Shown: one piece after another, positions 24,672 to 32,687 of the stretch
How the letters are laid out: each line of letters opens with the position of its first letter
Position numbering within the stretch: the first letter of the stretch is position 1
Translations under genes and position numbers: made by a program
Origin: Microbacterium telephonicum
GTDB taxonomy: Bacteria > Actinomycetota > Actinomycetes > Actinomycetales > Microbacteriaceae
Assembly (NCBI RefSeq): GCF_003651225.1
Contig: NZ_RCDB01000004.1
Span: 62,001-126,000, forward strand
Length of the DNA: 64,000 bases
Reading direction: 5' to 3'
The notes under the pieces: generated by a model
What the model saw: the letters and a program-made list of their open reading frames with translations, nothing else
The model's database searches: none
What the model was told of the DNA's origin: nothing

Positions 24672-25478
24672 TCAGTAATCATCGGGAAACTCGGTCTCGG
24701 CCGGCTCGTGCAGCAGATCCGCGACGGAATCGATGACCTCGTCGGGCCGGAACGGGAAGCGGGCGATCTCGGCGTCGTCGGCGATGCCAGTGCGCACGAG
24801 CACGGTGTGCAGGCCCGCCTCGATGCCGGCGACGACATCGGTGTCCATGCGGTCACCGATCATGCCGGTGTTCTCGGAGTGCGCGCCGATGCGGTTCATC
24901 GCGGAGCGGAACATCATCGGGTTCGGCTTGCCGACGACGTAGGGCTGCTTGCCGGTGGCGTGGGAGATGAGCGCGGCGAACGATCCGGTGGCCGGCACGA
25001 CGCCGTCGGGCGTCGGCCCGGTGGCATCCGGGTTGGTGATGATGAAGCGGGCGCCCGCGTTGATGAAACGGATCGCCTTGGTGATCGAGTCGAACGAGTA
25101 GTTGCGGGTCTCGCCCACGACCACGTAGTCGGGCTGGGTCTCGGTCATGATGTAGCCGGCCTCGTGGAGGGCGGTCGTCAGCCCCGCCTCGCCGATGACG
25201 AACGCCGTGCCGCCCGCATGCTGCGACTTCAGGAACTCGGCGGTCGCGAGCGCCGACGTCCAGATGCGGTCCTCCGGAACCTCCAGTCCCGACATCCGCA
25301 GCCGCGCACTGAGATCGCGCGGCGTGTAGAACGGGTTGTTCGTCAGCACGAGGAACGGCGTGCCCTCGGTGCGCCACTGCTCGAGCAGTTCGGCGGCGCC
25401 CGGGATGGGACGGTTCTCGTGGACGAGGACGCCGTCCATGTCGGTCAACCAGCATTCGATGTCGGCGCGTGTCCGCAT
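24672..25478 (-). CDS. HAD-superfamily IIA (NagD-like) hydrolase
   Basis: 268 residues. HAD motif I is ECWLTDMDGVLVHENRPIPG, motif II LVLTNN (PFYTPRDL), and the late motif GKPNPMMFRSAMNR with MIGDRMDTDVVAGIEAG supplies the Lys and Asp residues. The C2a cap fits the NagD subfamily, which dephosphorylates nucleotides or sugar phosphates. Minus-strand TAGGCT (25485-25490) lies 6 nt before the ATG. It shares a 35-bp divergent promoter region with the SDR gene. Confidence 0.88.
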   Translation of the reverse strand: MRTRADIECWLTDMDGVLVHENRPIPGAAELLEQWRTEGTPFLVLTNNPFYTPRDLSARLRMSGLEVPEDRIWTSALATAEFLKSQHAGGTAFVIGEAGLTTALHEAGYIMTETQPDYVVVGETRNYSFDSITKAIRFINAGARFIITNPDATGPTPDGVVPATGSFAALISHATGKQPYVVGKPNPMMFRSAMNRIGAHSENTGMIGDRMDTDVVAGIEAGLHTVLVRTGIADDAEIARFPFRPDEVIDSVADLLHEPAETEFPDDY

Positions 25479-25513
25479 GCCGCCAGCCTACTGTGCGGCC
25501 GTAGTCTCGACGT
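25479..25513. promoter_or_regulatory. Compact divergent leaderless promoter pair
   Basis: Only 35 bp separate the HAD (minus) and SDR (plus) starts. Minus-strand TAGGCT occupies 25485-25490 and plus-strand TAGTCT occupies 25502-25507, each 6 nt from its start codon. The two -10 elements are 11 bp apart, so each -35 region must lie inside the opposite gene and RNA polymerase can hardly occupy both at once. Confidence 0.65.
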
Positions 25514-26464
25514 GTGGCCGTCGACCCGTGGAACCCCCAGGATCTGCCCGACCTGAGCGGGCGGCGCTACCTGGTGACCGGTTCCAACGCCGGTCTCGGG
25601 TTCTTCTCCTCGCTGCAGCTGGCCGGTGCCGGCGCGCACGTCATCATGACCGGTCGCAACCCTGCGAAGCTGTCGGCGGCGCGCGCGGCCGTGCTGCGAC
25701 GGTATCCGGATGCCGACCTCGCCACCCTGGCCCTCGACGTGAGCAACCTCGGCTCGCTCCGTGCCGCCGCCGCGACCGTCCGCGGGCGCGCGGGGCTCAA
25801 CGGCGTGCTGCTGAACGCCGGCATCGTGCATCCGCCGAAGCAGCGCGAGACGACGCGTGACGGCCACGAAGTGGTGTTCGCGACCAACGTGCTCGGCCAC
25901 TACGCGCTCGCCGGCGAGCTGCTGCTCTCGCTCGCCGCCGGACGCGGCCGGATGGTGTGGCTCGGGTCGATGTCGACGTCGATGTGGGCGTACGACCCGA
26001 TCGACATCGAGCTCGAGAACGGCTATACGCCGTGGCGGGCATATGTCCAGTCGAAGGTCGCGACGACGGCGATCGGACTGGAAGCCGACCGTCGGCTGGC
26101 CGAAGCGAAGGTGCCGGTGCAGAGCGTGGTCGCCCACCCGGGGTACTCCACGAGTGGTCGCACCCGCGGCATCGTCGGGGTGAATGCCCCGTCGCGCATG
26201 TCACGCTTCGTCGACAACCTGCAGGCGCCGATCACGCAGTCCAAGGAGCACGGCGCCTGGCCGCTCGTGCGGGCCCTCGCCGATCCCGTGGTCGAGGGCG
26301 GCGAGTTCTGGGGGCCGTCGCGCATCGTGTCGGGAGAGCCGCGGCGCGCGACGCCCGCCAAGGTGGCGCGCGACCCCGAGATCGCCGCGCGGCTGTGGAA
26401 CTACTGCGAGCACGCCACGAGCCCGTGGCCGTACCTCAAGGCCTCGAAGACCCGCGCGCGCTGA
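25514..26464 (+). CDS. Short-chain dehydrogenase/reductase (retinol-dehydrogenase-like)
   Basis: 316 residues with a Rossmann fold: the cofactor loop YLVTGSNAGLGFF (TGxxxGxG), MTGRNPAKL consistent with NADP preference, LLNAGIVHPP (NAG motif), the catalytic Ser in VWLGSMSTS and the YVQSKVAT active-site YxxxK. The length exceeds classical SDRs and fits the RDH/WW-oxidoreductase-like group. The GTG start is set by TAGTCT 6 nt upstream. Substrate unknown. Confidence 0.88.
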   Translation: MAVDPWNPQDLPDLSGRRYLVTGSNAGLGFFSSLQLAGAGAHVIMTGRNPAKLSAARAAVLRRYPDADLATLALDVSNLGSLRAAAATVRGRAGLNGVLLNAGIVHPPKQRETTRDGHEVVFATNVLGHYALAGELLLSLAAGRGRMVWLGSMSTSMWAYDPIDIELENGYTPWRAYVQSKVATTAIGLEADRRLAEAKVPVQSVVAHPGYSTSGRTRGIVGVNAPSRMSRFVDNLQAPITQSKEHGAWPLVRALADPVVEGGEFWGPSRIVSGEPRRATPAKVARDPEIAARLWNYCEHATSPWPYLKASKTRAR

Positions 26465-26524
26465 TCCCGCCCGTGGTCGCCCGAGGTTCGGCCCGTGCCG
26501 GCGACGCTCGGCCGTGCTGCGGGG

Positions 26525-27166
26525 TCAGGCGGGGGCGGTGAGCCAGACGGCGTCCCGCACGTCGGCCGACAGGGCCGCATCCGCCCCGCTCACGTGCACG
26601 CCCGACGGTGTCACCGTCACCTCGACGCCGACGTCCAGCCCCGCCTCCTCGCAAGCGCGCAGCAGTGCCGGGTCGCGGTCGCTCACGCGCAGCACGCGTC
26701 CGGTGTGTCCGGCGGGGGCGTCGGCGAGCAGGATGAAGGGCTCCCGGTGCACGTGGCCCTCGGCATCCGGGATCGCATCGCCGTGCGGATCGAACCGTGG
26801 GCTGCCCAGTCGCGCGTCGATGCCGTCGAGCAGCCGATCACTGATGGTGTGCTCGAGCACCTCGGCCTCGTCGTGCACCTCGTCCCACGCGTAGCCGAAC
26901 TCGCGCACGAGCCAGGTCTCGATGAGGCGATGGCGGCGGATGATCGCCGCCGCGCGCTTCTCGCCGGCCGGCGTCAGGGAGATCGGGCCGTACGGGCGGT
27001 GCGCGACGAGGTCCTGCGCGGCGAGCTTCTGCACCATCTCGGTCACCGTCGACGGCGCGAGGCCGAGCACGCCGGCCAGCTGCGACGGCGTGATGCGGGC
27101 GCTCTGCCACTCGGTGTGGTGGTAGATCGTCTTCAGGTAGTCGTCGACCGCGGCGGAGTTCGGCAT
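26525..27166 (-). CDS. mntR: DtxR/MntR-family metal-dependent regulator
   Basis: 213 residues. N-terminal winged helix (VDDYLKTIYHHTEW, ITPSQLAGVLGLAPSTVTEMV), then the metal-binding/dimerisation domain with RRHRLIETWLVREFGYAWDE and HDEAEVLEHTIS, and a C-terminal SH3-like FeoA domain (residues ~145-210). It lies 33 bp downstream of mntH on the same strand but has its own minus-strand TAGCCT (27174-27179) 7 nt before the ATG. Proximity to mntH argues for manganese rather than iron control. Confidence 0.87.
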   Translation of the reverse strand: MPNSAAVDDYLKTIYHHTEWQSARITPSQLAGVLGLAPSTVTEMVQKLAAQDLVAHRPYGPISLTPAGEKRAAAIIRRHRLIETWLVREFGYAWDEVHDEAEVLEHTISDRLLDGIDARLGSPRFDPHGDAIPDAEGHVHREPFILLADAPAGHTGRVLRVSDRDPALLRACEEAGLDVGVEVTVTPSGVHVSGADAALSADVRDAVWLTAPA

Positions 27167-27199
27167 CCGCCCCAGGCTAGCGGTGCCCGCATCCGCCGC

Positions 27200-28480
27200 T
27201 CACCCGCCGGTGAGCACCAGCCACAGCAGCAGCGTGTTCAACGTGATGAGGAACGCGGATGCCGCCACGCCGGCCGCGGTCGTCCACCAGCGGTTGCGGT
27301 GCGTGCCGAGCACGCTGCGCCGAGCCGTGAGGGCGACGAGGGGGACGAGGGCGAACGGGATGCCGAAGCTCAGCACGACCTGGCTGAGCACGAGGGCGAG
27401 CGTCGGGTCGACGCCGAGCGCGAGGATCACGAGCGCGGGGGCGAGGGTGACCAGGCGGCGGGCCAGCAGCGGGATGCGCACCCGCAGCAGCCCCTGCATG
27501 ATCTCGGCGCCGGCGTAGGCGCCTACGGCCGTGCTCGCCAAGCCGCTCGCGAGCAGGCCGACCGCGAACAGCGTCGCCACGACGATGCCGAGGTTGTCGG
27601 ACAGCGCCGCGTACGCGCCCTCGAGGCTGTCGGTGCCCGGCACGCCCGCGAGGTTCGCGGCGGCCAGCAGCAGGATGCAGAGGTTCACGGTGCCCGCGAT
27701 GACGAGGGCGATCGTGACGTCCCACCGCGTCGCGCGCAGCACGCGCCGCACCCCCACGGCGCGATCCTCGCTGCGCGCCGACGACGCGGTGAACCGGTCC
27801 CGGGCCAGGGCCGAATGCGCGTAGATCGCGTGCGGCATGATCGTCGCGCCGAGGATCGAGGCGGCCAGCAGCACCGAGTCGGTGCCCTCGAAACGCGGGA
27901 TCATCCCGTCGAGGGTGGCGGCGGCATCCGGGGGTGCGACGAACACGCCGTATGTGAAGCCGAGGGCGATGATCGCGAGCAGCCCGATGACGACGAACTC
28001 GAAGCTGCGCGCGCCGCGCCGCTGCTGGATGAGCAGAAGCGCGATCGAGACGACGCCCGTGATGACACCGCCGGCCAGCAGCGGCACGCCGAACAGCAGC
28101 CACAGCGCCACGGCGCCGCCGATCACCTCGGCGATGTCGGTCGCCATGGCGACGAGCTCGGCCTGCAGCCAGTAGGCGCGGCGTCCCCAGCGGCTGCGGA
28201 TTCGATCGCCGAGCGTCTCGGCGAGGCTGCGGCCCGTGACGACGCCGAGTTTGGCCGAGAGGTACTGGATGAGCCACGCCATCGTGTTGCCGAGCACGAC
28301 GACCCACACGAGCAGATAGCCGTAACGGGCACCCGCGGTCATGTTGCTGGCGACGTTGCCCGGGTCGAGGTACGCGACGCCCGCGACGAGCGCGGGGCCG
28401 AGCAGCCACGCGACGCGGGTGCCGGTGGAGCGGGGGCGCGGCGGGACGGCGGCGGTCGTGGTGATCGGATTTTTCGGCAT
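27200..28480 (-). CDS. mntH: Nramp-family divalent metal (Mn2+) transporter
   Basis: 426 residues, about 11 membrane helices. The two metal-site motifs are intact: DPGN in AYLDPGNVASNMTAG (helix 1) and MPHAIYAHSALARDR (helix 6), plus GRSLAETLGDRI in an early cytoplasmic loop. It imports Mn2+ (possibly Fe2+) with protons. Minus-strand TAAGGT (28487-28492) lies 6 nt before the ATG, and two palindromic boxes cover the promoter and the start codon, with mntR next door; tight metal-dependent repression is expected. Confidence 0.94.
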   Translation of the reverse strand: MPKNPITTTAAVPPRPRSTGTRVAWLLGPALVAGVAYLDPGNVASNMTAGARYGYLLVWVVVLGNTMAWLIQYLSAKLGVVTGRSLAETLGDRIRSRWGRRAYWLQAELVAMATDIAEVIGGAVALWLLFGVPLLAGGVITGVVSIALLLIQQRRGARSFEFVVIGLLAIIALGFTYGVFVAPPDAAATLDGMIPRFEGTDSVLLAASILGATIMPHAIYAHSALARDRFTASSARSEDRAVGVRRVLRATRWDVTIALVIAGTVNLCILLLAAANLAGVPGTDSLEGAYAALSDNLGIVVATLFAVGLLASGLASTAVGAYAGAEIMQGLLRVRIPLLARRLVTLAPALVILALGVDPTLALVLSQVVLSFGIPFALVPLVALTARRSVLGTHRNRWWTTAAGVAASAFLITLNTLLLWLVLTGG

Positions 28481-28518
28481 GCCGAAACCTTAGCGCTTAG
28501 TTTTCGGGGCGCCGAAAA
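28472..28518. promoter_or_regulatory. Paired MntR-like operator boxes over the mntH promoter and start codon
   Basis: Box 1, TTTCGGCATGCCGAAA (28472-28487), is a perfect palindrome containing the mntH start codon. Box 2, TTTTCGGGGCGCCGAAAA (28501-28518), is a near palindrome of the same pattern. The -10 TAAGGT lies between them. The arrangement fits a DtxR-type dimer at each box, blocking both polymerase and the leaderless start. Assignment to MntR is by neighbourhood. Confidence 0.7.
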
Positions 28519-28659
28519 ATGCGAGGTTCGCGCGTGAGTCGGTGCAGTTCTCCGGACGATCAGGCCACGGCGCGGGGCGCCACCGCGGATTCCCGGGGGC
28601 GGCTGGGGGCTCGAGCCGCGGTCATCCGGAGAAGTGAACGCCTCGCGTACCCTGGACCG

Positions 28660-29352
28660 GTGACCGAGCCCGCCCCCGACACCACCGTCGGCGGGCCGTC
28701 GAGCGCGACGGCGGGCGAGCCGCAGCCGCCGGACGCGGGGGAGCCGCAGCTGCCGGTCGGCGTGGGGCCGTGGCCCGGTGGGCCCGAGGCGTGGCCGGCC
28801 GATCCGCACTACGATCCCGAGCTGCTCGCCCAAGGCGACCGCCGCAACGTCGTCGACCGGTACCGCTACTGGACGATGGACGCCATCGTCGCCGACCTCG
28901 ACGCGCACCGGCATCCGTTCCACGTCGCGATCGAGAACTGGCAGCACGACATGAACATCGGCTCGATCGTGCGCAGCGCGAACGCGTTCGGAGCCGCCGA
29001 GGTGCACATCATCGGCAAGCGCCGCTGGAACCGGCGCGGTGCGATGGTGACCGACCGTTACCAGCACGTGCGTCACCACGAGGACGTCGCGGCCTTCGCG
29101 GCGTGGGCTCGGGACGCCGGACTCCCGGTGGTCGCCGTCGACAACGTGCCGGGCTCGGTGCCCGTCGACCGCGCCGACCTGCCCGAGCGTGCGGTGCTGC
29201 TGTTCGGTCAGGAGGGGCCGGGCCTGTCGCCCGAGGCCGTGGCCGCCGCATCCGCCGTCGTGGAGATCACGCAGTACGGCTCGACCCGGTCGATCAACGC
29301 CTCCGCCGCCGCGGCCGTCGTCATGTACGAGTGGTGCCGCCGCTGGGCCTGA
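28660..29352 (+). CDS. SpoU/TrmH-family RNA 2'-O-methyltransferase
   Basis: 230 residues. After a disordered Pro/Gly-rich 45-residue N-terminus, the SPOUT fold shows NIGSIVRSANAFGAAEVHIIG (motif 1 with the conserved Asn and Arg), VLLFGQEGPGLSPEAV (motif 2) and the knot motif QYGSTRSINASAAAAVVMYEW (motif 3). It would methylate a ribose in tRNA or rRNA using SAM. The GTG at 28660 is chosen because TACCCT (28648-28653) lies 6 nt upstream. Target nucleotide unknown. Confidence 0.9.
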   Translation: MTEPAPDTTVGGPSSATAGEPQPPDAGEPQLPVGVGPWPGGPEAWPADPHYDPELLAQGDRRNVVDRYRYWTMDAIVADLDAHRHPFHVAIENWQHDMNIGSIVRSANAFGAAEVHIIGKRRWNRRGAMVTDRYQHVRHHEDVAAFAAWARDAGLPVVAVDNVPGSVPVDRADLPERAVLLFGQEGPGLSPEAVAAASAVVEITQYGSTRSINASAAAAVVMYEWCRRWA

Positions 29353-29355
29353 GCC

Positions 29356-30675
29356 TCACGCCCCGGCGGTGAGCCAGGCCGCGCCCCGCACGCGCCAGCC
29401 GAGCGTCGCGAGTCGGGCGAGCATGTAGACGCCGAAGAAGCACACGGCGAGCCACATCAGGCCGATCGCACCCGTCGGCTGCAGCCACCACACGATGAGC
29501 AGCGCGGGCAGATAGGGGACGAGGTTCAGCACGCCCGCGATCGCGAGGTACTTCGCATCGCCGGCGCCGATGAGCACCCCGTCGAGCACGAACACGACGC
29601 CGCAGATCGGCTGCGCGACGGCGAGCACGAGCAGCGCGGGCTGGATGAGCGCCGCCAGTTCCGAGTCGCCGGTGAACAGCAGGCCGAGCACGCCCGACGA
29701 GGCGGCGACGAGCCCGCCGACGATCACCCCGAACCACACGCCCCACGCGACCGTGCGCCCCAGCACGCGCCGCACGAACGGCTCGTCCCCGGCACCCAGC
29801 CCCTTCCCGATCAGCGCCTGCGCGGCGATCGCGAGGGCATCGAGGGCGAACGCCGCGGTCGAGAACATCGTGAACGCCACCTGCCACCCGGCCAGCTCGT
29901 CCGTGCCGACGGCCGTCGCGACGGCGACGGTCACGAGCAGCGCCACCCGCAGCGACACGGTGCGCAGGAACAGCCAGCCGCCCGACCGCGCCGATCCGCG
30001 CAGGCCGTCACGGCGGGGGAGGACGGATGCGGCGTGCCGCCGTGCCAGCCGTCCCACGACGACGACGTAGGCGCCGACCATCGCCCACTGCGCGACGACG
30101 GTGCCGGCGGCCGACCCCGCGATGCCCCAGCCGAAGCCGTAGATGAACAGGGCGTTCAGCAGGATGTTCGCGCCGAATCCGGCGCCGGCGATCCACAGCG
30201 GGGTGACGGTGTCCTGCATCCCGCGCAGCAGCCCGGTTGCGGCGAAGACGATGAGCATCGCCGGGAGGCCCCACATCGACAGCGACAGGTAGATCTCGGC
30301 CTGCTCGGCGACCTCGGGGGTCGCGCCGAAGAGGGCGACGGCGGGCGGGGTGAGCCACGATCCGGCGACGGCGAGCAGGGCGCCGAGTCCGAGCGCGAGC
30401 CAGAGGCCGTCGATACCGGCCGACACGGCGTCGCCGTGGGCGCCGGCGCCGAATCGGCGTGCGACGGCGGGTGTGGTCGAGTACGCGAGGAAGACCATGA
30501 GGCCGACGATCGTCTGCAGCACCGCCGAGGCGATGCCGAGTCCGGCGAGCGGTTCGACGCCGAGGTGGCCGATCATCGCGCTGTCGGCGATGAGGAAGAG
30601 CGGCTCCGCGATGAGCGCGCCGAGCGCCGGGACCGCCAGCCGCAGGATCTCGCGGTTGAGGGTCGGCGCAGGCAT
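29356..30675 (-). CDS. MATE-family efflux transporter (DinF-like)
   Basis: 439 residues with about 12 membrane helices. The N-terminal REILRLAVPALGALIAEPLF and DSAMIGHLGVEPLAGLG blocks and the mid-protein ALDALAIAAQALIGKGLG are MATE signatures, the last typical of the DinF branch. It would export cationic drugs or metabolites using Na+ or H+. The stop is 3 bp from the SpoU gene stop (convergent). Minus-strand TAGGCT (30682-30687) lies 6 nt before the ATG. Confidence 0.9.
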   Translation of the reverse strand: MPAPTLNREILRLAVPALGALIAEPLFLIADSAMIGHLGVEPLAGLGIASAVLQTIVGLMVFLAYSTTPAVARRFGAGAHGDAVSAGIDGLWLALGLGALLAVAGSWLTPPAVALFGATPEVAEQAEIYLSLSMWGLPAMLIVFAATGLLRGMQDTVTPLWIAGAGFGANILLNALFIYGFGWGIAGSAAGTVVAQWAMVGAYVVVVGRLARRHAASVLPRRDGLRGSARSGGWLFLRTVSLRVALLVTVAVATAVGTDELAGWQVAFTMFSTAAFALDALAIAAQALIGKGLGAGDEPFVRRVLGRTVAWGVWFGVIVGGLVAASSGVLGLLFTGDSELAALIQPALLVLAVAQPICGVVFVLDGVLIGAGDAKYLAIAGVLNLVPYLPALLIVWWLQPTGAIGLMWLAVCFFGVYMLARLATLGWRVRGAAWLTAGA

Positions 30676-30771
30676 GTTCCGAGCCTAGAGGCGCCTGCGC
30701 GACCCCTCGCGGAAGCGGAAGCTACGGCGGCGTGGGGGAGACGTCGAGGCGCGGCGGGTTAGCGTGGAGGG

Positions 30772-32625
30772 ATGGCTCGGCGGCCCGGCATCCTCGCGCG
30801 CGTGCCGGTGGTGCGTCTGCACGCGCGCCAGCCGGCATGGCTGCAGGCGAGCCTGGCCGCAGTCTCGGTCGTGCTCGGTGCCGTGATCGTCATCCGCCCG
30901 ACGACGGCGCTCGACCTGCTGGCCGTGCTGCTCGGCGCCGGCATGATCCTCAGCGGCGCTCTGGAGCTCACGGGTCGCGCCGACGACGCGGGTGCCGCGG
31001 CCGACACCACCGCCCCCTCCGCCACCGCCGCCGACTCCGCGCCGTCCCGGCGGTGGTGGGCGATCCCGGTCGCGCTCGCCTGGGTGGGCGGCGGGGTGTT
31101 CGTGCTGCTGTGGCCCGGGCTGACCGTGCGCGCCGTCGCCGGTCTCGTCGGTGTGCTGCTGCTCGTCAGCGGCACGCTCGGCGTCGTCTCGGCCTTCCGC
31201 CGCGGCCGCGGCTGGGACGCGCGCATCGCGGATGCCGCCTTCGGCGCGAGCGGGCTCATCTTCGGGGTCATCGGTCTCTTCTGGCCCGACATCACGCTGC
31301 TCGTCGTCGCGGTCGTCTTCGGCGCCTCGCTGCTCATGCGCGGCATCGCCGACCTCTGGACCCTGTCGCGCCGCCGGCGCCGCCGCCGGCATCCGGATGC
31401 CGAGGCGAAACCGCGCTGGGGGCGCACCGTCCTCGCGGTCGGCTCCCTCGCCCTCGCGATCGCCGTCGCCGCGCTGACGGCCCCGCTGCGCGACGGATCG
31501 TCGGTGACAGACCCGTTCTACGCCGCGCCGCGCGACATGCCCGCCACCGCCGGCCACCTCGTGCGCGCCGAGGAGTTCACCCGAGCGATGCCGTCGAACT
31601 CACGCGCCTGGCGCATCCTCTACACGACCACGGGTGTCGACGGGAGGGTGCGCGTCGCGAGCGGCCTCGTGATCGTGCCGAAGGATGCCGAGCCCGGCCA
31701 GCGGTTCCCCACCGTCGCGTGGGACCACGGCACCACCGGCTTCGCCGAGCACTGCGCCCCCTCGGTGCAGGACCGGCCGCTGTGGTCGGGGGGCATGTAC
31801 TTCCCCTCGAAAGTCATCAACCAGGGGTGGGCGATGGTCGCGCCCGACTACATCGGCCTCGGCACGCAGGGACCGCACCCGTACCTGTTCGGCGAGCCGA
31901 GCGCGCACGCCACCCTCGACGCGGTGCGCGCCGCGTGGGAGTTGACCGAGGCGCAGCTCAGCCGCAACACCGTCGTGTGGGGCCATTCGCAGGGAGGCGG
32001 CGCGGCGCTGTGGACGGGGGCCCTGCGCGACGAGTACGCGCCGCGCGTGGCGGTGCGCGGAGTCGCGGCGCTCGCGCCGGCCAGCGACCCGCCGAGCCTC
32101 GTCGAAGGCGTCACCGAGATCACCGGCGGCAGCATCTTCGCCTCGTTCGCCTTCCAGGCCTTCTCCGAGATCGAACCCGACGTCAGCTACGGCGACTACA
32201 TCCGCCCCGGCGCGCAGACGGTCGTTCGCGCGATGGCGCAGCGTTGCCTCACCGACCCCGGCACGATCGTCTCGGTACTCGCCGCCGTAGGCATGAGCAC
32301 CGACCCCGACATCTTCGCGAAAGACCCGACGACCGGCCCCCTCGGCGCCGCGCTGCGCCACAACGCACCGCCGTCGGACATCGGGATGCCGCTGTTCATC
32401 GGCCAGGGCGCCGACGACTCCGTCGTGCCCGCGCGCACCCAGGACGGGTACGTCGAACGTCTCTGCCGCGCCGGGCAGACCGTCGACTACCGCGTCTACG
32501 ACGGATTCGAGCACGCCCAGGTCATGGAGAGCTACTCCCCGCTCGTCGACGACCTCCTCGCCTGGACGAAGGCGCGATTCGAGGGACGACCGGCCGACCC
32601 CGGATGCCGGCGCACCGACGGCTGA
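30772..32625 (+). CDS. Fusion of an HdeD-like (DUF308) membrane domain with a secretory-lipase-type alpha/beta hydrolase
   Basis: 617 residues. Residues ~25-205 hold six or so membrane helices with DUF308/HdeD spacing (LGAVIVIRPTTALDLLAVLLG, FGVIGLFWPDITLLVVAVVFG). A basic linker RRRRRRRHPDAEAK and one more helix (~225-242) lead to an alpha/beta hydrolase (~260-610) resembling fungal LIP-type lipases, with nucleophile Ser in VVWGHSQGGGAAL, acid Asp in QGADDSVVPARTQ and His in YDGFEHAQV. The hydrolase is presumably outside the cell. TAGCGT (30760-30765) lies 6 nt before the ATG. Confidence 0.85.
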   Translation: MARRPGILARVPVVRLHARQPAWLQASLAAVSVVLGAVIVIRPTTALDLLAVLLGAGMILSGALELTGRADDAGAAADTTAPSATAADSAPSRRWWAIPVALAWVGGGVFVLLWPGLTVRAVAGLVGVLLLVSGTLGVVSAFRRGRGWDARIADAAFGASGLIFGVIGLFWPDITLLVVAVVFGASLLMRGIADLWTLSRRRRRRRHPDAEAKPRWGRTVLAVGSLALAIAVAALTAPLRDGSSVTDPFYAAPRDMPATAGHLVRAEEFTRAMPSNSRAWRILYTTTGVDGRVRVASGLVIVPKDAEPGQRFPTVAWDHGTTGFAEHCAPSVQDRPLWSGGMYFPSKVINQGWAMVAPDYIGLGTQGPHPYLFGEPSAHATLDAVRAAWELTEAQLSRNTVVWGHSQGGGAALWTGALRDEYAPRVAVRGVAALAPASDPPSLVEGVTEITGGSIFASFAFQAFSEIEPDVSYGDYIRPGAQTVVRAMAQRCLTDPGTIVSVLAAVGMSTDPDIFAKDPTTGPLGAALRHNAPPSDIGMPLFIGQGADDSVVPARTQDGYVERLCRAGQTVDYRVYDGFEHAQVMESYSPLVDDLLAWTKARFEGRPADPGCRRTDG

Positions 32626-32687
32626 GCACGCCGGCATCCGCGCATCTCCCCGCCGCGCACACAGACCCGGCGACTATCCTCGTCAGC

